A stretch of 64,000 nucleotides of DNA from Neoroseomonas terrae (GCF_018129025.1 NZ_JAAEDI010000012.1:62001-126000); one strand, 5' to 3'. Shown: positions 1 through 8,309, counted from the first letter of the stretch. The notes: generated by a model not told the origin, from the sequence alone. Numbers and translations are program-made.

Positions 1-858
1 TACCACCAGTCGGCCGCCTTCCGTGAATCGAGCCGTGAGGTTGGCAGCGTGCCGAACCTGCGCGCGGCGCGCATCCGCTGGTCGAACAGCGAATCGGGCT
101 TCGACAGGTTGGCCTGCCTATCATCGAACGTGTCGGGCAGCCCGGCGACGCTCGCCGATTTCGCCTTCGCCGCGCTCGATTCCTACGGTTTCACCGACCA
201 GGGCGTCGTGCTGACCGGCGGGCGGGGCCTCGGCTTCGTCGTCGATGCCCGCAATTGCCGGGACTTCGCACTGGCGGTGGATGCCGACGCGCCGCGCGTG
301 GCGGTGATGTGCTTCGACGCCAACCGCAACCTGCTAAGCGACGGCGGCACGCCGTTGGTCCGCGCTTCGGGCCAGTCGCTGGTATGGAATGCGGCGGCAC
401 GCTGGTACCAGGGCTCGGCCGACATGGCGGATGCGACGCTGACGCGCCCGCAGGTCGTGCATCTCGAACCGCAGGTCGCCTACGCGATCATCGGCCTGGC
501 GCGCATCGGCACGGATTATGAGGTGCGCGCGATGCGCCTCGGCTGCGATCCGCTGTTCGCACCGCCGCTGCTGTACGGCCTGCCCGGGCTGCCGCATGGG
601 GCGCGCGAGCTGGTGGCAGAGACGGTCTGGGACGCGCCGTCGATCGCCGCGGGGGGCTCGGCGACGGTGAGCGTGCCGCTGGTCGGCGCACGGCCGGGGG
701 ATTTCGCTTCGGCAGCGTTCTCGCTGGCGACCTCCGGCGTGGTGTTCCTCGCCCAGGTGGGGGCGACGGATGTCGTGACCGTCACCGCCTGGAACCGGAC
801 CGCCGCCGCGGTCGATCTGAACGCCGGGACGGTGCGGGCACGCGTGGTGAAGGCATGA
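1..858 (+). CDS. Phage structural (tail-fibre-like) protein, 5' partial
   Basis: The frame is open from base 1, so the gene starts before the window; the GTG at 49 is only an internal candidate. The C-terminal 70 or so residues (about 215-285 of the visible part) form a Ser/Ala/Val-rich beta domain with the pattern GGSATVSVPLVGARPGD, followed by a VTVTAWN motif. That pattern is common at the end of phage tail or host-contact proteins. The stop overlaps the next gene by 4 bp (ATGA), and the large terminase follows, so I place it in a prophage or gene-transfer-agent-like cluster. The exact structural role is inferred, not proven. Confidence 0.55.
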   Translation, partial: YHQSAAFRESSREVGSVPNLRAARIRWSNSESGFDRLACLSSNVSGSPATLADFAFAALDSYGFTDQGVVLTGGRGLGFVVDARNCRDFALAVDADAPRVAVMCFDANRNLLSDGGTPLVRASGQSLVWNAAARWYQGSADMADATLTRPQVVHLEPQVAYAIIGLARIGTDYEVRAMRLGCDPLFAPPLLYGLPGLPHGARELVAETVWDAPSIAAGGSATVSVPLVGARPGDFASAAFSLATSGVVFLAQVGATDVVTVTAWNRTAAAVDLNAGTVRARVVKA

Positions 859-1172
859 GCGGCGGGCCGGAGGCCGGGCCGCGCAGGCCCGATCTGCGCG
901 CGGCGATGGGTGTGGTGGCGGAGGAGTACTTCCGCTTCCTTCAAGGCGGGCCGGAACCGGGCACCGGCGACGACACCAAGGCCTTCGCCGCGCATCACGC
1001 GGCGTGCCGGGCGGCGCTCGCGCATCTCGAACATCTGCTGAAGCTGGCCCGCGCAATGGGCGAGCCCGACAGCGGCGTCGAGGAAGTGACGACCTTCCTG
1101 ATCGAGGCCCGCCAGGCGCTGTCCGCATTCGAGCAGGAGGAGGATCCGCATGGCGAGGAAGAGCAGTCCTGA
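855..1172 (+). CDS. Small acidic phage-cluster protein, possible terminase-small replacement
   Basis: A 105-aa protein whose ATG overlaps the preceding stop (ATGA). Its own 3' end overlaps the large terminase start by 23 bp, so the three genes are translationally coupled. It is mostly helical, with an Ala/His-rich middle and an acidic tail ending in EEEQS. I see no helix-turn-helix motif. Position directly before a large terminase is where phages usually encode the small subunit, so that role is possible, but only from context. I do not recognise the family. Confidence 0.6.
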   Translation: MSGGPEAGPRRPDLRAAMGVVAEEYFRFLQGGPEPGTGDDTKAFAAHHAACRAALAHLEHLLKLARAMGEPDSGVEEVTTFLIEARQALSAFEQEEDPHGEEEQS

Positions 1173-2592
1173 CGCCGGCTTCCTCGAATTCGTCTGGGTC
1201 TGGAACCGGCGGCTGAACAACGACACGCCGTCGGTGCACCGGCGCATCGCGCGCTGGCTGGAGGCGCGCGACGCGGCCGACGAACGCCGCCTGCTGCTGA
1301 TGGCCTTCCGGGGCTGCGGCAAGTCGACGCTGGTCGGGCTATGGTGCGCATGGCTGCTGGCTCAGCGGCCGCAGACGCGCATCCTGGTGCTGGCTGCCGA
1401 TGCGTCGCTGGCCGTGAAGATGGTGGCGTCCGTGCGGCGCATCGTCGAGCGGCATCCACTGTGCAGGCACCTGCTTCCGGATGGGTCGGAGGCCTGGGCG
1501 TCGGACCGCTTCACCGTCGCGCGGGATGGCGCGCTGCGCGATCCGTCGATGCTGGCGCAGGGCATCGGCGGCAATGTTACCGGGAACCGCGCCGAGGTGA
1601 TCGTCTGTGACGATGTCGAAGTCGCGGGCAATTGCGACACCCCGGGCAAGCGCGCGGAGCTGCGCGAGCGACTGGCGGAAGCCGAGTTCATCCTCGTACC
1701 CGGCGGCACGATCCTGTTCGTCGGCACGCCACACTGCGAGGACAGCCTGTATCGCCCCCCGGCGGAGGAAGGCGCGTTCCTGCGCGGCTATCGCCGGCTC
1801 GCGGTGCCGGTAATGAATGCGGCGGGCGTCGCGGCCTGGCCGGAGCGCTTCTCGCGCGACGCCATTGCCGCGCTGCGCGACCGTGTCGGTCCGTTGCAGT
1901 TCCAGCGGCAGATGATGCTGCAGGCGGTGGCCTCGTCGGCGGTGCGGCTCGATCCGGCGGCGATGGTCCGGTACGGCGACGAACCGGACTATCGCGAGGC
2001 CCAAGGGCGCGGCGTGCTGACGCTGCTCGGGCGGCGCCTGGTCGCCGGGGGAGCGTTCTGGGACCCGGCCTATGGGCGGCCCGGGACGGGTGACGCTTCG
2101 GTCCTGGCCTGCACCTATGCCGATCCGGAGGGACATCACTTCCTCCACCGCCTCGCCTATCTCACGCACGATCCGGCAGCGGCGGACGACCCGGCGACCC
2201 AACAATGCCGGGCGGTGGCGGCGGTGCTGAAGGAGACGCTGCTGCCCTCCGTGCGGGTGGAGACGAACGGCCTCGGGAAGTTCCTGCCGGCGTTGCTGCG
2301 GCGCGAGCTTGCGCGGGCGGGCGTGGCCTGCGCGGTGGTGGAGCACGTCAGCACGCGGGCGAAGGCGGATCGCATCCTGGGCGCGATCGAGCCGGCGCTG
2401 GCGGCAAGGCGGCTGCATGCGCATGAGAGCGTATTCCGCACGTCCTTCCCGGGCGAGATAGCGGAATGGCGCCCCGATGCGGTCGGTGCCCGCGACGATG
2501 CGCTGGATGCCGTGGCCGGATGCCTGCTGGCCGAACCCGTTCGCCTGGTGCGCGCCGCCCCCCCCGCCCGCCCCGCTTCCTGGCGCGCCTAG
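1150..2592 (+). CDS. Phage terminase large subunit
   Basis: The 480-aa product is the packaging motor that cuts concatemeric phage DNA and pumps it into the prohead. Motifs in order are a Walker A loop GCGKST at residues 55-60, a Walker B strand IVCDDVE at 151-157, a TILFVGTP coupling-type motif near 188-194, and an RNase H-fold nuclease domain starting at WDPAYG (Asp305) and ending in an Asp-rich GARDDALD stretch near 450. All key motifs are intact and the length is normal. The ATG at 1150 lies inside the previous gene, with AGGAGGAGG just upstream. It is the last gene before a convergent terminator. Confidence 0.9.
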   Translation: MARKSSPDAGFLEFVWVWNRRLNNDTPSVHRRIARWLEARDAADERRLLLMAFRGCGKSTLVGLWCAWLLAQRPQTRILVLAADASLAVKMVASVRRIVERHPLCRHLLPDGSEAWASDRFTVARDGALRDPSMLAQGIGGNVTGNRAEVIVCDDVEVAGNCDTPGKRAELRERLAEAEFILVPGGTILFVGTPHCEDSLYRPPAEEGAFLRGYRRLAVPVMNAAGVAAWPERFSRDAIAALRDRVGPLQFQRQMMLQAVASSAVRLDPAAMVRYGDEPDYREAQGRGVLTLLGRRLVAGGAFWDPAYGRPGTGDASVLACTYADPEGHHFLHRLAYLTHDPAAADDPATQQCRAVAAVLKETLLPSVRVETNGLGKFLPALLRRELARAGVACAVVEHVSTRAKADRILGAIEPALAARRLHAHESVFRTSFPGEIAEWRPDAVGARDDALDAVAGCLLAEPVRLVRAAPPARPASWRA

Positions 2593-2650
2593 ATGGGCCG
2601 TCGCTCCGCGTCGTCGCTGTCCCGGTGACAGACAGAAAAAGGAGGGGGTC

Positions 2651-2670
2651 CGGGGGAGTTCCCTCCCCCG
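2651..2670. terminator. GC-rich hairpin between convergent genes
   Basis: CGGGGGA and TCCCCCG form a 7-bp stem around GTTCCC. It sits between the stops of the terminase (plus) and the small minus-strand gene, so it could end both transcripts. No T-tract is present, as for most hairpins in this window. Confidence 0.5.
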
Positions 2671-2677
2671 GCCTTCC

Positions 2678-2899
2678 TCACGCGGCGTGCCGCTTCAGGA
2701 TCTCGGTCTCGTGCCGGTTCAACCCGGCTTCGGTGATCTCGAAGCGCCCGTCCTCGCGCGGCTGGGCCAGGCCCATGCCGGTCAGCCGGTTCAGGCAGGG
2801 CCCGTCCTTGAGGCCCGGCGGGCGCCCGTGCGGTCCGACCAGCGTCAGCCGGTGCAGCGCGGACCGGCAGCAGGTCTCGAGATAGGGCTCGTTCCACAT
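2678..2899 (-). CDS. Small winged-helix-like hypothetical protein
   Basis: About 73 aa from the ATG at 2899 (MWNEPYLE). Upstream in-frame starts at 2920 and 2935 are also possible. The middle and C-terminus (KDGPCLNRLTGMGLA, then DGRFEITEAG and RH.TEILK) read like a short winged-helix or helix-wing segment. Similar short proteins occur in phage-like clusters, but I cannot name a family. It is the only minus-strand gene in the prophage remnant and faces the terminase across a shared hairpin. Function unknown. Confidence 0.5.
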   Translation of the reverse strand: MWNEPYLETCCRSALHRLTLVGPHGRPPGLKDGPCLNRLTGMGLAQPREDGRFEITEAGLNRHETEILKRHAA

Positions 2900-2989
2900 G
2901 TGTTGGCGTCGGCTTCCCATGGGGTGTTCCCCCAAGGGTGGCCTGCTGCCGCTTCCCCTTCAAGGTTTCAGCAGAAGGCAGATCAGAGA

Positions 2990-3325
2990 ATGCCGATCCA
3001 GATCGAACCGTTGTGGTGGATCACGGCCGTGGAGGCGCCTGTCGTGGCGGCGCTGTTCTGGATGATCCATGGCCTGCGCAACGACATGCAGCAGCGCTTC
3101 GAGCGCGGCGACCAGCGCGAATCCGATGCGCTGACGCGCACACGGGATGAGCTGGCGCAGTTCAAGATCGAGGTGGCGCGGACCTATGTGCCGCTGTCGC
3201 TGATCCGTGATCTCGACCGGCGGATGTCCGACCACCTGGTGCGGATCGAGGAGAAGCTGGAGGAGGTGTCGCGCGCCGGGATCGCTGTGGCGCAGGCGGC
3301 GCGCCGGATGGAGGAACGGGAGTGA
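2990..3325 (+). CDS. Membrane-anchored coiled-coil phage protein
   Basis: 111 aa. An N-terminal hydrophobic segment (residues 8-25, rich in Trp, Ala and Val) is followed by a long charged helix likely to form a coiled coil (residues 28-110, many Arg/Glu/Asp and heptad Leu/Ile/Val). Layout and size resemble small holin-associated or XhlA-type phage proteins, which sit next to endolysins. Its TGA overlaps the GTG of the hydrolase remnant (GTGA), supporting a lysis-module reading. The ATG at 2990 is the first start that puts the membrane segment at the N-terminus. Family not certain. Confidence 0.6.
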   Translation: MPIQIEPLWWITAVEAPVVAALFWMIHGLRNDMQQRFERGDQRESDALTRTRDELAQFKIEVARTYVPLSLIRDLDRRMSDHLVRIEEKLEEVSRAGIAVAQAARRMEERE

Positions 3326-3529
3326 GCGCGGCGCTTCGCCAGGATGGCGGCGTCGAGATCCTCGCCCTGACCTTTGGGGAGAGGCAGCCGGGCGCCCCGT
3401 GCGCGCGATCGAAGCGATGGCGGCACTGGTGATGAACCGGGCGCGGCAGGCGGCGGTGCCCGGCGGGCCGGCACATTGGGGGCGGGACGTCGCGGCGGTG
3501 TGCCGCGCGCCGTTCCAGTTCCCGTGCTG
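3322..3529 (+). pseudogene. SleB-type cell-wall hydrolase, 5' part (interrupted)
   Basis: GTG at 3322 starts a protein that reads VEILALT and then, after a one-base slip near 3371-3379, WGEAAGRPVRAIEAMAAL, VMNRARQ and FQFP. This is the N-terminal half of a SleB/CwlJ-like hydrolase whose WGEA Glu and FQFSCW-type motif are hallmarks. Two lesions are visible. One C appears to be missing (ACC TTT GGG where ACC CTT TGG G is expected). The gene is then cut at CGTGCTG by an 11.8-kb insertion, and the remainder lies at 15321-15559. The 208 bases here plus the 232 after the right core make 440, and adding the missing base gives exactly 147 codons. It probably served as prophage endolysin. Confidence 0.8.
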
Positions 3530-3542
3530 TCTGCGCAACCAC
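3523..3542 (+). repeat. Left attachment site, imperfect direct repeat
   Basis: CGTGCTG, four bases TCTG, then CGCAACCAC. The same layout recurs at 15321-15340 with GAAC in the four variable positions. The right copy completes the hydrolase codons (Cys-Trp-Asn), so crossover most likely fell in the left 7-bp CGTGCTG block; seven bases is a typical tyrosine-recombinase overlap. Confidence 0.75.
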
Positions 3543-3646
3543 ACCTCATGCCCGCTCATGGCCGCTCACGCATGAGCCTGTATGCCCGCAATTACCTCAT
3601 TTTCCCCCAAACGCTCGCTCACCGCGTTCCATTCCCGCTCACCCTA

Positions 3647-3682
3647 GTCCACAATCTGGTTGTGGACAGGACCGTGGACAGG
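3647..3682 (+). repeat. Left-end inverted and direct repeats, possible integrase arm sites
   Basis: TGTGGACAGG at 3661-3670 and CGTGGACAGG at 3673-3682 are direct repeats with 12-bp spacing, start to start. GTCCACAA at 3647-3654 is an inverted copy of TTGTGGAC at 3660-3667. The integrase ATG follows 7 bp later. A matching pair lies near the right end (15239-15260). They could be arm-type integrase sites, an operator for the integrase, or DnaA-box-like sites. Confidence 0.55.
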
Positions 3683-3689
3683 GGTCGCG

Positions 3690-4979
3690 ATGCCGAAACA
3701 GAACGTGCTGACAGTGAGGGAGGCGGCTGCCCTCATCCGGGCTGGCAGACCGGGCGCCACAAGCGACGGAGCCGGCCTTAGCCTGCGGGTAGCAGGGCCG
3801 GGGTCCGCCCGATGGACCCTGCGATATCAGCGCGACGGCCGCGCCCGTGAGGCTGGCCTCGGAGGCGTAGGCGTCCAGGGCGACCGCCTGACCGGCGTTG
3901 GTCTCGCTGATGCCCGCCTTCGCGCCGAACAGGCCCGAGCCATGCTGCGGGATGGCCTGGACCCGATCGCGGAGGCCGAGAAGGCGAAGCCGGCCACCGT
4001 GACCTTCGGCGACGTGTTGACGATCGTCATGGACGACAAGGTGTCCTCGAACCGATCCGCGAGGCACCGGGCACAGTGGCGCGCGACCCTGTCGAGATAT
4101 GCGGCCGACCTGATCGAGAAGCCCGTTGAGGGCATCGTCACCGATGACGTGCTGGCCGTGCTGCGCCCGATCTGGACCCGCATTCCCGAGACGGCATCCC
4201 GGGTCCGGCAGCGGATCGAGGCGGTACTGACCGCAGCATCGGTGCGCAATCTCCGGCAAGGTCAGAACCCGGCGCAATGGCGCGGGCACCTTCAGGGCAT
4301 CCTCCCGGCGCCGCGCAAGGTGAAGCCGACCGAGAACCATCCGGCGCTGGCTTGGCAGCAGATGCCGGCGTTCTGGTCCGCGTTGGCGGAGCGCAAGGCG
4401 AAGTCGAACGTTGCGCTGAGGTTCTTGATCTTGTGCGCCAGCAGGACGGGCGAGGTGCGGGGTATGAGGCGCCGGGAGGTGGACCTCGACACCGCGACGT
4501 GGACCATACCGGCGGGGCGCATGAAGGCCGGCAGAATGCACCGCGTCGCGCTCAGCACGCCGGCCCTGGCGATCCTGAAGGACCGCATCACGACCGACAC
4601 CGGGGCGATGGACCTGTTGTTTCCAGGCGTGCATCCGAGCCGGCCGATGAGCGATTGGACACTAAGGAAGGCGTTGGACGCCGCGAACCCGGCCGAGACG
4701 GACGCGGACGATGCGCTGCCATGCTGGCGTGACGAGCGGGATCGCCCAATTACGCCCCACGGCTTCAGGTCGAGCTTCAGGGTGTGGTGCGCGGAGAGCG
4801 GCGTGTCCGACGCATTAGCTGAAGCGGCCCTTGCCCACGTTGTCCGCGGTGTCGAGGGCGCTTATCAGCGAAGTGACCTAATCGAGCAGCGCCGCCCCGT
4901 GATGGAGCGCTGGGCGCAGCACTGTCTGGGCCAGACAGCGAAGATCGTGCCGCTGCGGCGGAAGTCGCGGGCATCATGA
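3690..4979 (+). CDS. int: Tyrosine recombinase / P4-type integrase
   Basis: 429 aa, catalysing site-specific insertion and probably excision of the element. An N-terminal arm-binding DUF4102-like region (about residues 1-95) is followed by a SAM-like core-binding domain (about 100-205) and a catalytic domain. The active-site set is complete: Arg252 in ASRTGEV, Lys279 in RMKAGR, His357 and Arg360 in PHGFR, His383 in LAHVV and Tyr392 in GAYQRS. I chose the ATG at 3690 because the preceding codons fall in the GTGGACAGG repeat region. The stop overlaps the next gene (ATGA), so the two are probably co-transcribed. The gene reads inward from the left att site. Confidence 0.95.
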   Translation: MPKQNVLTVREAAALIRAGRPGATSDGAGLSLRVAGPGSARWTLRYQRDGRAREAGLGGVGVQGDRLTGVGLADARLRAEQARAMLRDGLDPIAEAEKAKPATVTFGDVLTIVMDDKVSSNRSARHRAQWRATLSRYAADLIEKPVEGIVTDDVLAVLRPIWTRIPETASRVRQRIEAVLTAASVRNLRQGQNPAQWRGHLQGILPAPRKVKPTENHPALAWQQMPAFWSALAERKAKSNVALRFLILCASRTGEVRGMRRREVDLDTATWTIPAGRMKAGRMHRVALSTPALAILKDRITTDTGAMDLLFPGVHPSRPMSDWTLRKALDAANPAETDADDALPCWRDERDRPITPHGFRSSFRVWCAESGVSDALAEAALAHVVRGVEGAYQRSDLIEQRRPVMERWAQHCLGQTAKIVPLRRKSRAS

Positions 4980-5587
4980 AGTTGATCCCTCCCAACAGTG
5001 ACACCGCCGCCCGCCGGAGGGGCCGACCACGAACGCAGCCCTTCCTTCCGGCCCGTGCCCGCGCCGCTATCGCTGCGCTTTTAAGCGGCGACGAGCAATC
5101 GGCCATCGATCACGGGATCACGCCGGAGGCCATGAGGGAGTATTGTGCGAGCCGGCGCGGCGAGCATGGTGCCGCCGTCGCCGCAATACGATCGGGGCTG
5201 ATCGCCACTAAGGAGGCCTCCACCTCTTTCACGGTAAGGGATCAGGCGCGTGACATCGTACGCCATTTGCGGGAATGGGAGGCCGCGACCCTCCGCGGGA
5301 AGCCGGACTACACCCCGCAAAACGATCCACTCTATCCCGTCTACAGGTTCGCGCGCGGTGACCTCGACGCCAAGGATATTGGCGACGTTCGGTTTGGTCG
5401 TTCTGGCGACATCGGCAGCGTCGAAGCGGAGACGCTGATCGTCCCGCCGAGCACCCCCGCCTATCTCATCGGCAACGTTGCCTGGACGCTTTCGCTCGTC
5501 GCGAAAGCCGGCAGCTTCGACGACTTCGGCATAGCGTATTTCGCGTTCGCTAGGCTGGGCGAGGCTATAGAGGAAAAGTCCGATTAA
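4976..5587 (+). CDS. Hypothetical protein coupled to the integrase
   Basis: 203 aa; start overlaps the integrase stop by 4 bp. The N-terminus is basic ([11 protein letters not shown], an AT-hook-like GRPR motif), followed by a helical segment that could bind DNA (residues 30-60). The C-terminal half has mixed hydrophobic strands (ETLIVPPSTPAYLIG). I do not recognise the family. Coupling to the integrase suggests a role in recombination, its control or early element functions, but this is context only. Confidence 0.6.
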   Translation: MKLIPPNSDTAARRRGRPRTQPFLPARARAAIAALLSGDEQSAIDHGITPEAMREYCASRRGEHGAAVAAIRSGLIATKEASTSFTVRDQARDIVRHLREWEAATLRGKPDYTPQNDPLYPVYRFARGDLDAKDIGDVRFGRSGDIGSVEAETLIVPPSTPAYLIGNVAWTLSLVAKAGSFDDFGIAYFAFARLGEAIEEKSD

Positions 5588-5656
5588 TCTCTTCTCGCTC
5601 GGTGTCGGCGCCAGCGATAGATGGATGCCCGCTGAACCACATTGAGCGGGGTTGAA

Positions 5657-6052
5657 ATGCTGAAGCGAAAGTCCGAGCCGGCCGCCGACAAGGCGGAGAA
5701 GGCGGGTAAGACCGCCACAGTTGTGGGCGCCGCTCGGCGCGCATCGATGATCCCCGGCCTAGACCTCTTGCCCCAGGACGGTTCCGGCATCGCGCCATCC
5801 CGCGCGACACTTCGTCGTTGGAATGAACGCATCATGGCGGCCGGCGGAGAAGCGCTGCTGGTCAAAGTCGGTGGGACCGTCTTCATCCGCACCGCAGTCT
5901 TGGCACAGCATTGCGCGCGTGAGGCCGTGGCGGTGGTTGCCGGCGCGGCCCCTGATGGTGGAGCGCGCCGGAAGAAGGCTGCCGATCCGACAAGGCCGCC
6001 CTCCACGCCCGCGGCTCGCCGGAAGCCCGCACGGCGCAGCGCATCGGCCTGA
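5657..6052 (+). CDS. Possible excisionase/AlpA-like DNA-binding protein
   Basis: 131 aa from the ATG at 5657; a TTG at 5642 in the same frame is an alternative. The central part (about residues 40-90) has a helix with ATLRRWNERI followed by GGTVFIRTAVLAQHC, the order of a short winged helix-turn-helix with a beta hairpin as in excisionases of P4-like elements. Both ends are basic and Ala/Pro-rich (ARRKPARRSASA at the C-terminus). Its place after the integrase operon fits recombination directionality control. The assignment rests on weak pattern similarity and context. Confidence 0.45.
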   Translation: MLKRKSEPAADKAEKAGKTATVVGAARRASMIPGLDLLPQDGSGIAPSRATLRRWNERIMAAGGEALLVKVGGTVFIRTAVLAQHCAREAVAVVAGAAPDGGARRKKAADPTRPPSTPAARRKPARRSASA

Positions 6053-6184
6053 CCCGAAAAGGAACGGCCGGCGGCGCGAACCAACTCGCACACGCCGGCC
6101 GGAGATCGACGCCCGTCGCACAGGGTCGGTCTCCGGTTAGCATGATCGCGACCTCGGTTTCCAGCGTCGCCGGCCGGCACCGCC

Positions 6185-7129
6185 ATGGCCGCGCGCACCG
6201 GCAGCACCGAGCCTCAACCGCACCCGCCAGGGCCTGGCGGCGCGCGTTGCGACATCCAAACGACCTTCCCGACTTGCGGGAAGTCCGAGGGGGGCAAAAA
6301 GCGCGGCCGGCCGCCAGTTTTGGTGCGGTCAAAGGGCCGATACGTAGATAGGGAACAATCTAGCCCCGCCGCCCTGATCCACCGCGCTGTCACCCTGCTC
6401 GATGCCGCAGCCGCGCTTGGTCGCCGCTGGTGGATCGGTTGCACGATCAGGCCCCGCGATCTTCCTGGCGCCTGGGATGCCGCCCGCACGCGAGTTCTGT
6501 GGACCGCAGTGGCAGCCGCTGCCCGCGACTTCTTGCGGAAGCGGGTGAAGGAACAGCCGGTCGCGTCGATCGCCTCGGTCCAGATGCAGGCCCGTTCCGG
6601 TGCTCACCTTCATGCCGCGTTGCTGGTCCAGCCCTTCCTCGCTGGACCTCTTAGACGCGCCATAGAGCGCGCGGTCTGCCGCTTCGCTGACGTGTCGAAG
6701 CTCCCGCCATACGCCATCCACTGGTGCGCGGACGGCAGCGCGTTGGGGGCCAAGGAGCCTTCAGGCGACCGGCGTACCCGAGCCCTGATGCACGATGGCC
6801 CCGGCGGCCGGCTGCGTGGATGGGTCGGCTACGTGCTGGCTGCGCTTCCCGAGCCCGGCGAGATCATCGCGGCCGGCGGCGCCGAGGTGATCGGCAAGGA
6901 GGGCGCGCGCCCGATCCAGGGCCGGCGGCTGATGATGTCCAGCGCGGACGCGCTTCGAAGCTGGGCCGAACGACAGGCCAGTCCCCCGGCTCCCTCGCGC
7001 CGGCTGAAGCAACGCCAGCAGCGATCCAAAGCATCACGTTCACATCGTCCAGAGAAGGAGGGAGTTGATGCCGCTGACCGCAACATCCAGAGCAATCAGG
7101 GCGATCCCGATGCCGCCGCCGGCCCATAG
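6185..7129 (+). CDS. Candidate HUH-type Rep/relaxase-like protein
   Basis: 314 aa. Three features in the usual order suggest an HUH endonuclease: a hydrophobic strand RWWIGCTI (81-88), the His-hydrophobic-His motif GAHLHAALLV (139-148, His141 and His143), and a downstream helix RGWVGYVLAAL with Tyr216 as a possible catalytic tyrosine. The N-terminal 60 residues are low-complexity and the start is uncertain; the C-terminus is basic. Such proteins nick a strand to start rolling-circle replication or transfer. No second conserved Tyr or helicase domain is seen. Conservation of the motif in homologues is needed to trust this. It would give the element its own replication. Confidence 0.4.
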   Translation: MAARTGSTEPQPHPPGPGGARCDIQTTFPTCGKSEGGKKRGRPPVLVRSKGRYVDREQSSPAALIHRAVTLLDAAAALGRRWWIGCTIRPRDLPGAWDAARTRVLWTAVAAAARDFLRKRVKEQPVASIASVQMQARSGAHLHAALLVQPFLAGPLRRAIERAVCRFADVSKLPPYAIHWCADGSALGAKEPSGDRRTRALMHDGPGGRLRGWVGYVLAALPEPGEIIAAGGAEVIGKEGARPIQGRRLMMSSADALRSWAERQASPPAPSRRLKQRQQRSKASRSHRPEKEGVDAADRNIQSNQGDPDAAAGP

Positions 7130-7352
7130 CGACGCCTGGGCCACGGGCTGGACCATCAAGCCACAGCATCACGCCCAGGCTCGGTCGCTTGGCCTGGACG
7201 TCGAAGCACAGGCGCGAACATTCCACTTCGTCGCCATCGCGCTCAACCACCCCATCCAGGACCCCGATCACGCATTCGTGGACTGGCTCCGCGACCGCGG
7301 CCGACGCGGCGGTTGGCGTGCACAGGACCGTACGCCCGGCACAGCGCCATGA
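7068..7352 (+). CDS. Small hypothetical protein with replication-protein-like tail
   Basis: 94 aa. A very strong ribosome-binding site (AGAAGGAGGGAG at 7051-7062, ending 5 bases before the ATG at 7068) fixes the start inside the end of the HUH-like gene. The segment ARSLGLDVEAQARTF followed by FVDWLRDRG resembles the C-terminal motif in phage replication proteins of the type LGLD...F...W..WLR. That is a family-level resemblance only; no catalytic motif is visible. It probably belongs to the same replication module as the gene it overlaps. Confidence 0.5.
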   Translation: MPLTATSRAIRAIPMPPPAHSDAWATGWTIKPQHHAQARSLGLDVEAQARTFHFVAIALNHPIQDPDHAFVDWLRDRGRRGGWRAQDRTPGTAP

Positions 7353-7668
7353 TCGCGATGGCGTCGTTCTCCGACACGGTGAGGCTGACGGTGGCGTCCA
7401 AGGCGTCGCTGAGGGAGGGGGCGCCTCCCCCGGCCGTGGTGTCGCCGGAGGAGACCGGCGCCGGCCAGGGGAGGCTTGGGGGTCCACCCACGGCGCCCGC
7501 GCCGAGCTACGGCGCCGTGGGATGGGATGCCCCGCCGCCGGTCTCTTCCGGGTCACGGCGGTGGGGACTTTGGGGGGCACGCGGAGAGAGGACGAAGAAC
7601 GCGCGCCAACATCTCCATACCAGAATGTTATGGTTAGGCCATCATCATTCGCGAAGGAGCATGCCTCT
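7353..7668. other. 316-bp gap inside the element, no confident gene
   Basis: An open frame from 7349 (MIAMASFSDTVRL) exists but lacks a good ribosome-binding site and becomes Gly/Pro-rich. The last 60 bases are AT-richer (7610-7660) and end in GAAGGAG, so a promoter for the following phage-like genes probably lies here. No repeats stand out. Confidence 0.4.
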
Positions 7669-8166
7669 ATGTCCGGTACCATGAGCAACAGACCCGGCGC
7701 ACCGCGCAGGCTGAAGTCGATCCGCATCAACGAAATCTCGCTGGTCGCCCGGCCGGCCAATGTCCACGCCGTCGCATTGATGACGAAGTGCGCCGACACC
7801 ACGGCCGCCGACCTCGTCGCGCAGCAGGCCGATATCGCAGCGCGCCTCGATGCGTTGCAAAAGCGCCGGTCGCTGGATGGCGCGCCGGCCCGGCTGCTGA
7901 AGGCTGCGGCCGTGGCCGGTGATCGCATTCGTGCGCAGGTAGAGGGTCGCGCATACAGCGCACCGCTCCCGCCGACGCAGGTCGCGAAGGATGCTGGCGG
8001 TGGCGCCCGTCTTGTCTCGAAGGCTGCATCCATCGCGGAGGCGCACCGCGCCGCGCAGCAGGCCCAGCAGCGTGACACACCGCCGGTCTCGAAGGCCAAC
8101 CTGTCGCCAGCCGAGCTCTTCATCCAGGCCGCTCGCGAGCGCGCCCGGCTCATGAAGGACGGCTGA
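7669..8166 (+). CDS. Phage-protein fragment with ISLVARPAN motif (XkdF-associated)
   Basis: 165 aa. Near the N-terminus, SIRINEISLVARPAN followed by a Val/Ala-rich strand matches the motif IxEISLVDRPANxxA found in phage head-maturation or XkdF-associated proteins. The rest is a helical Ala/Arg-rich segment with no recognised domain. AAGGAG at 7653-7658 supports the ATG at 7669; another ATG lies at 7681. An XkdF-like protease is encoded two genes downstream, so the two may descend from one head-protease module. The separation by 8310-9104 is unusual. Confidence 0.55.
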   Translation: MSGTMSNRPGAPRRLKSIRINEISLVARPANVHAVALMTKCADTTAADLVAQQADIAARLDALQKRRSLDGAPARLLKAAAVAGDRIRAQVEGRAYSAPLPPTQVAKDAGGGARLVSKAASIAEAHRAAQQAQQRDTPPVSKANLSPAELFIQAARERARLMKDG

Positions 8167-8309
8167 CGTGTCCAGGCGACGCCGCCGCGCCCCCCGCGAG
8201 GAACTGGCCGTCACCGGCTGGCGCATCGCGCGCGGTTGCAGTTTCGCCAGTCGATGCGTGCCTCCCGAAGCGGACGACCCCGAGCCCATCCACACCAAGG
8301 AGCCCGACC

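Noticed and set aside
7313-7684. 123-aa ORF in the element gap
   Set aside because: No ribosome-binding site, low-complexity Pro/Gly/Arg product, and overlap with the start of a better-supported gene.
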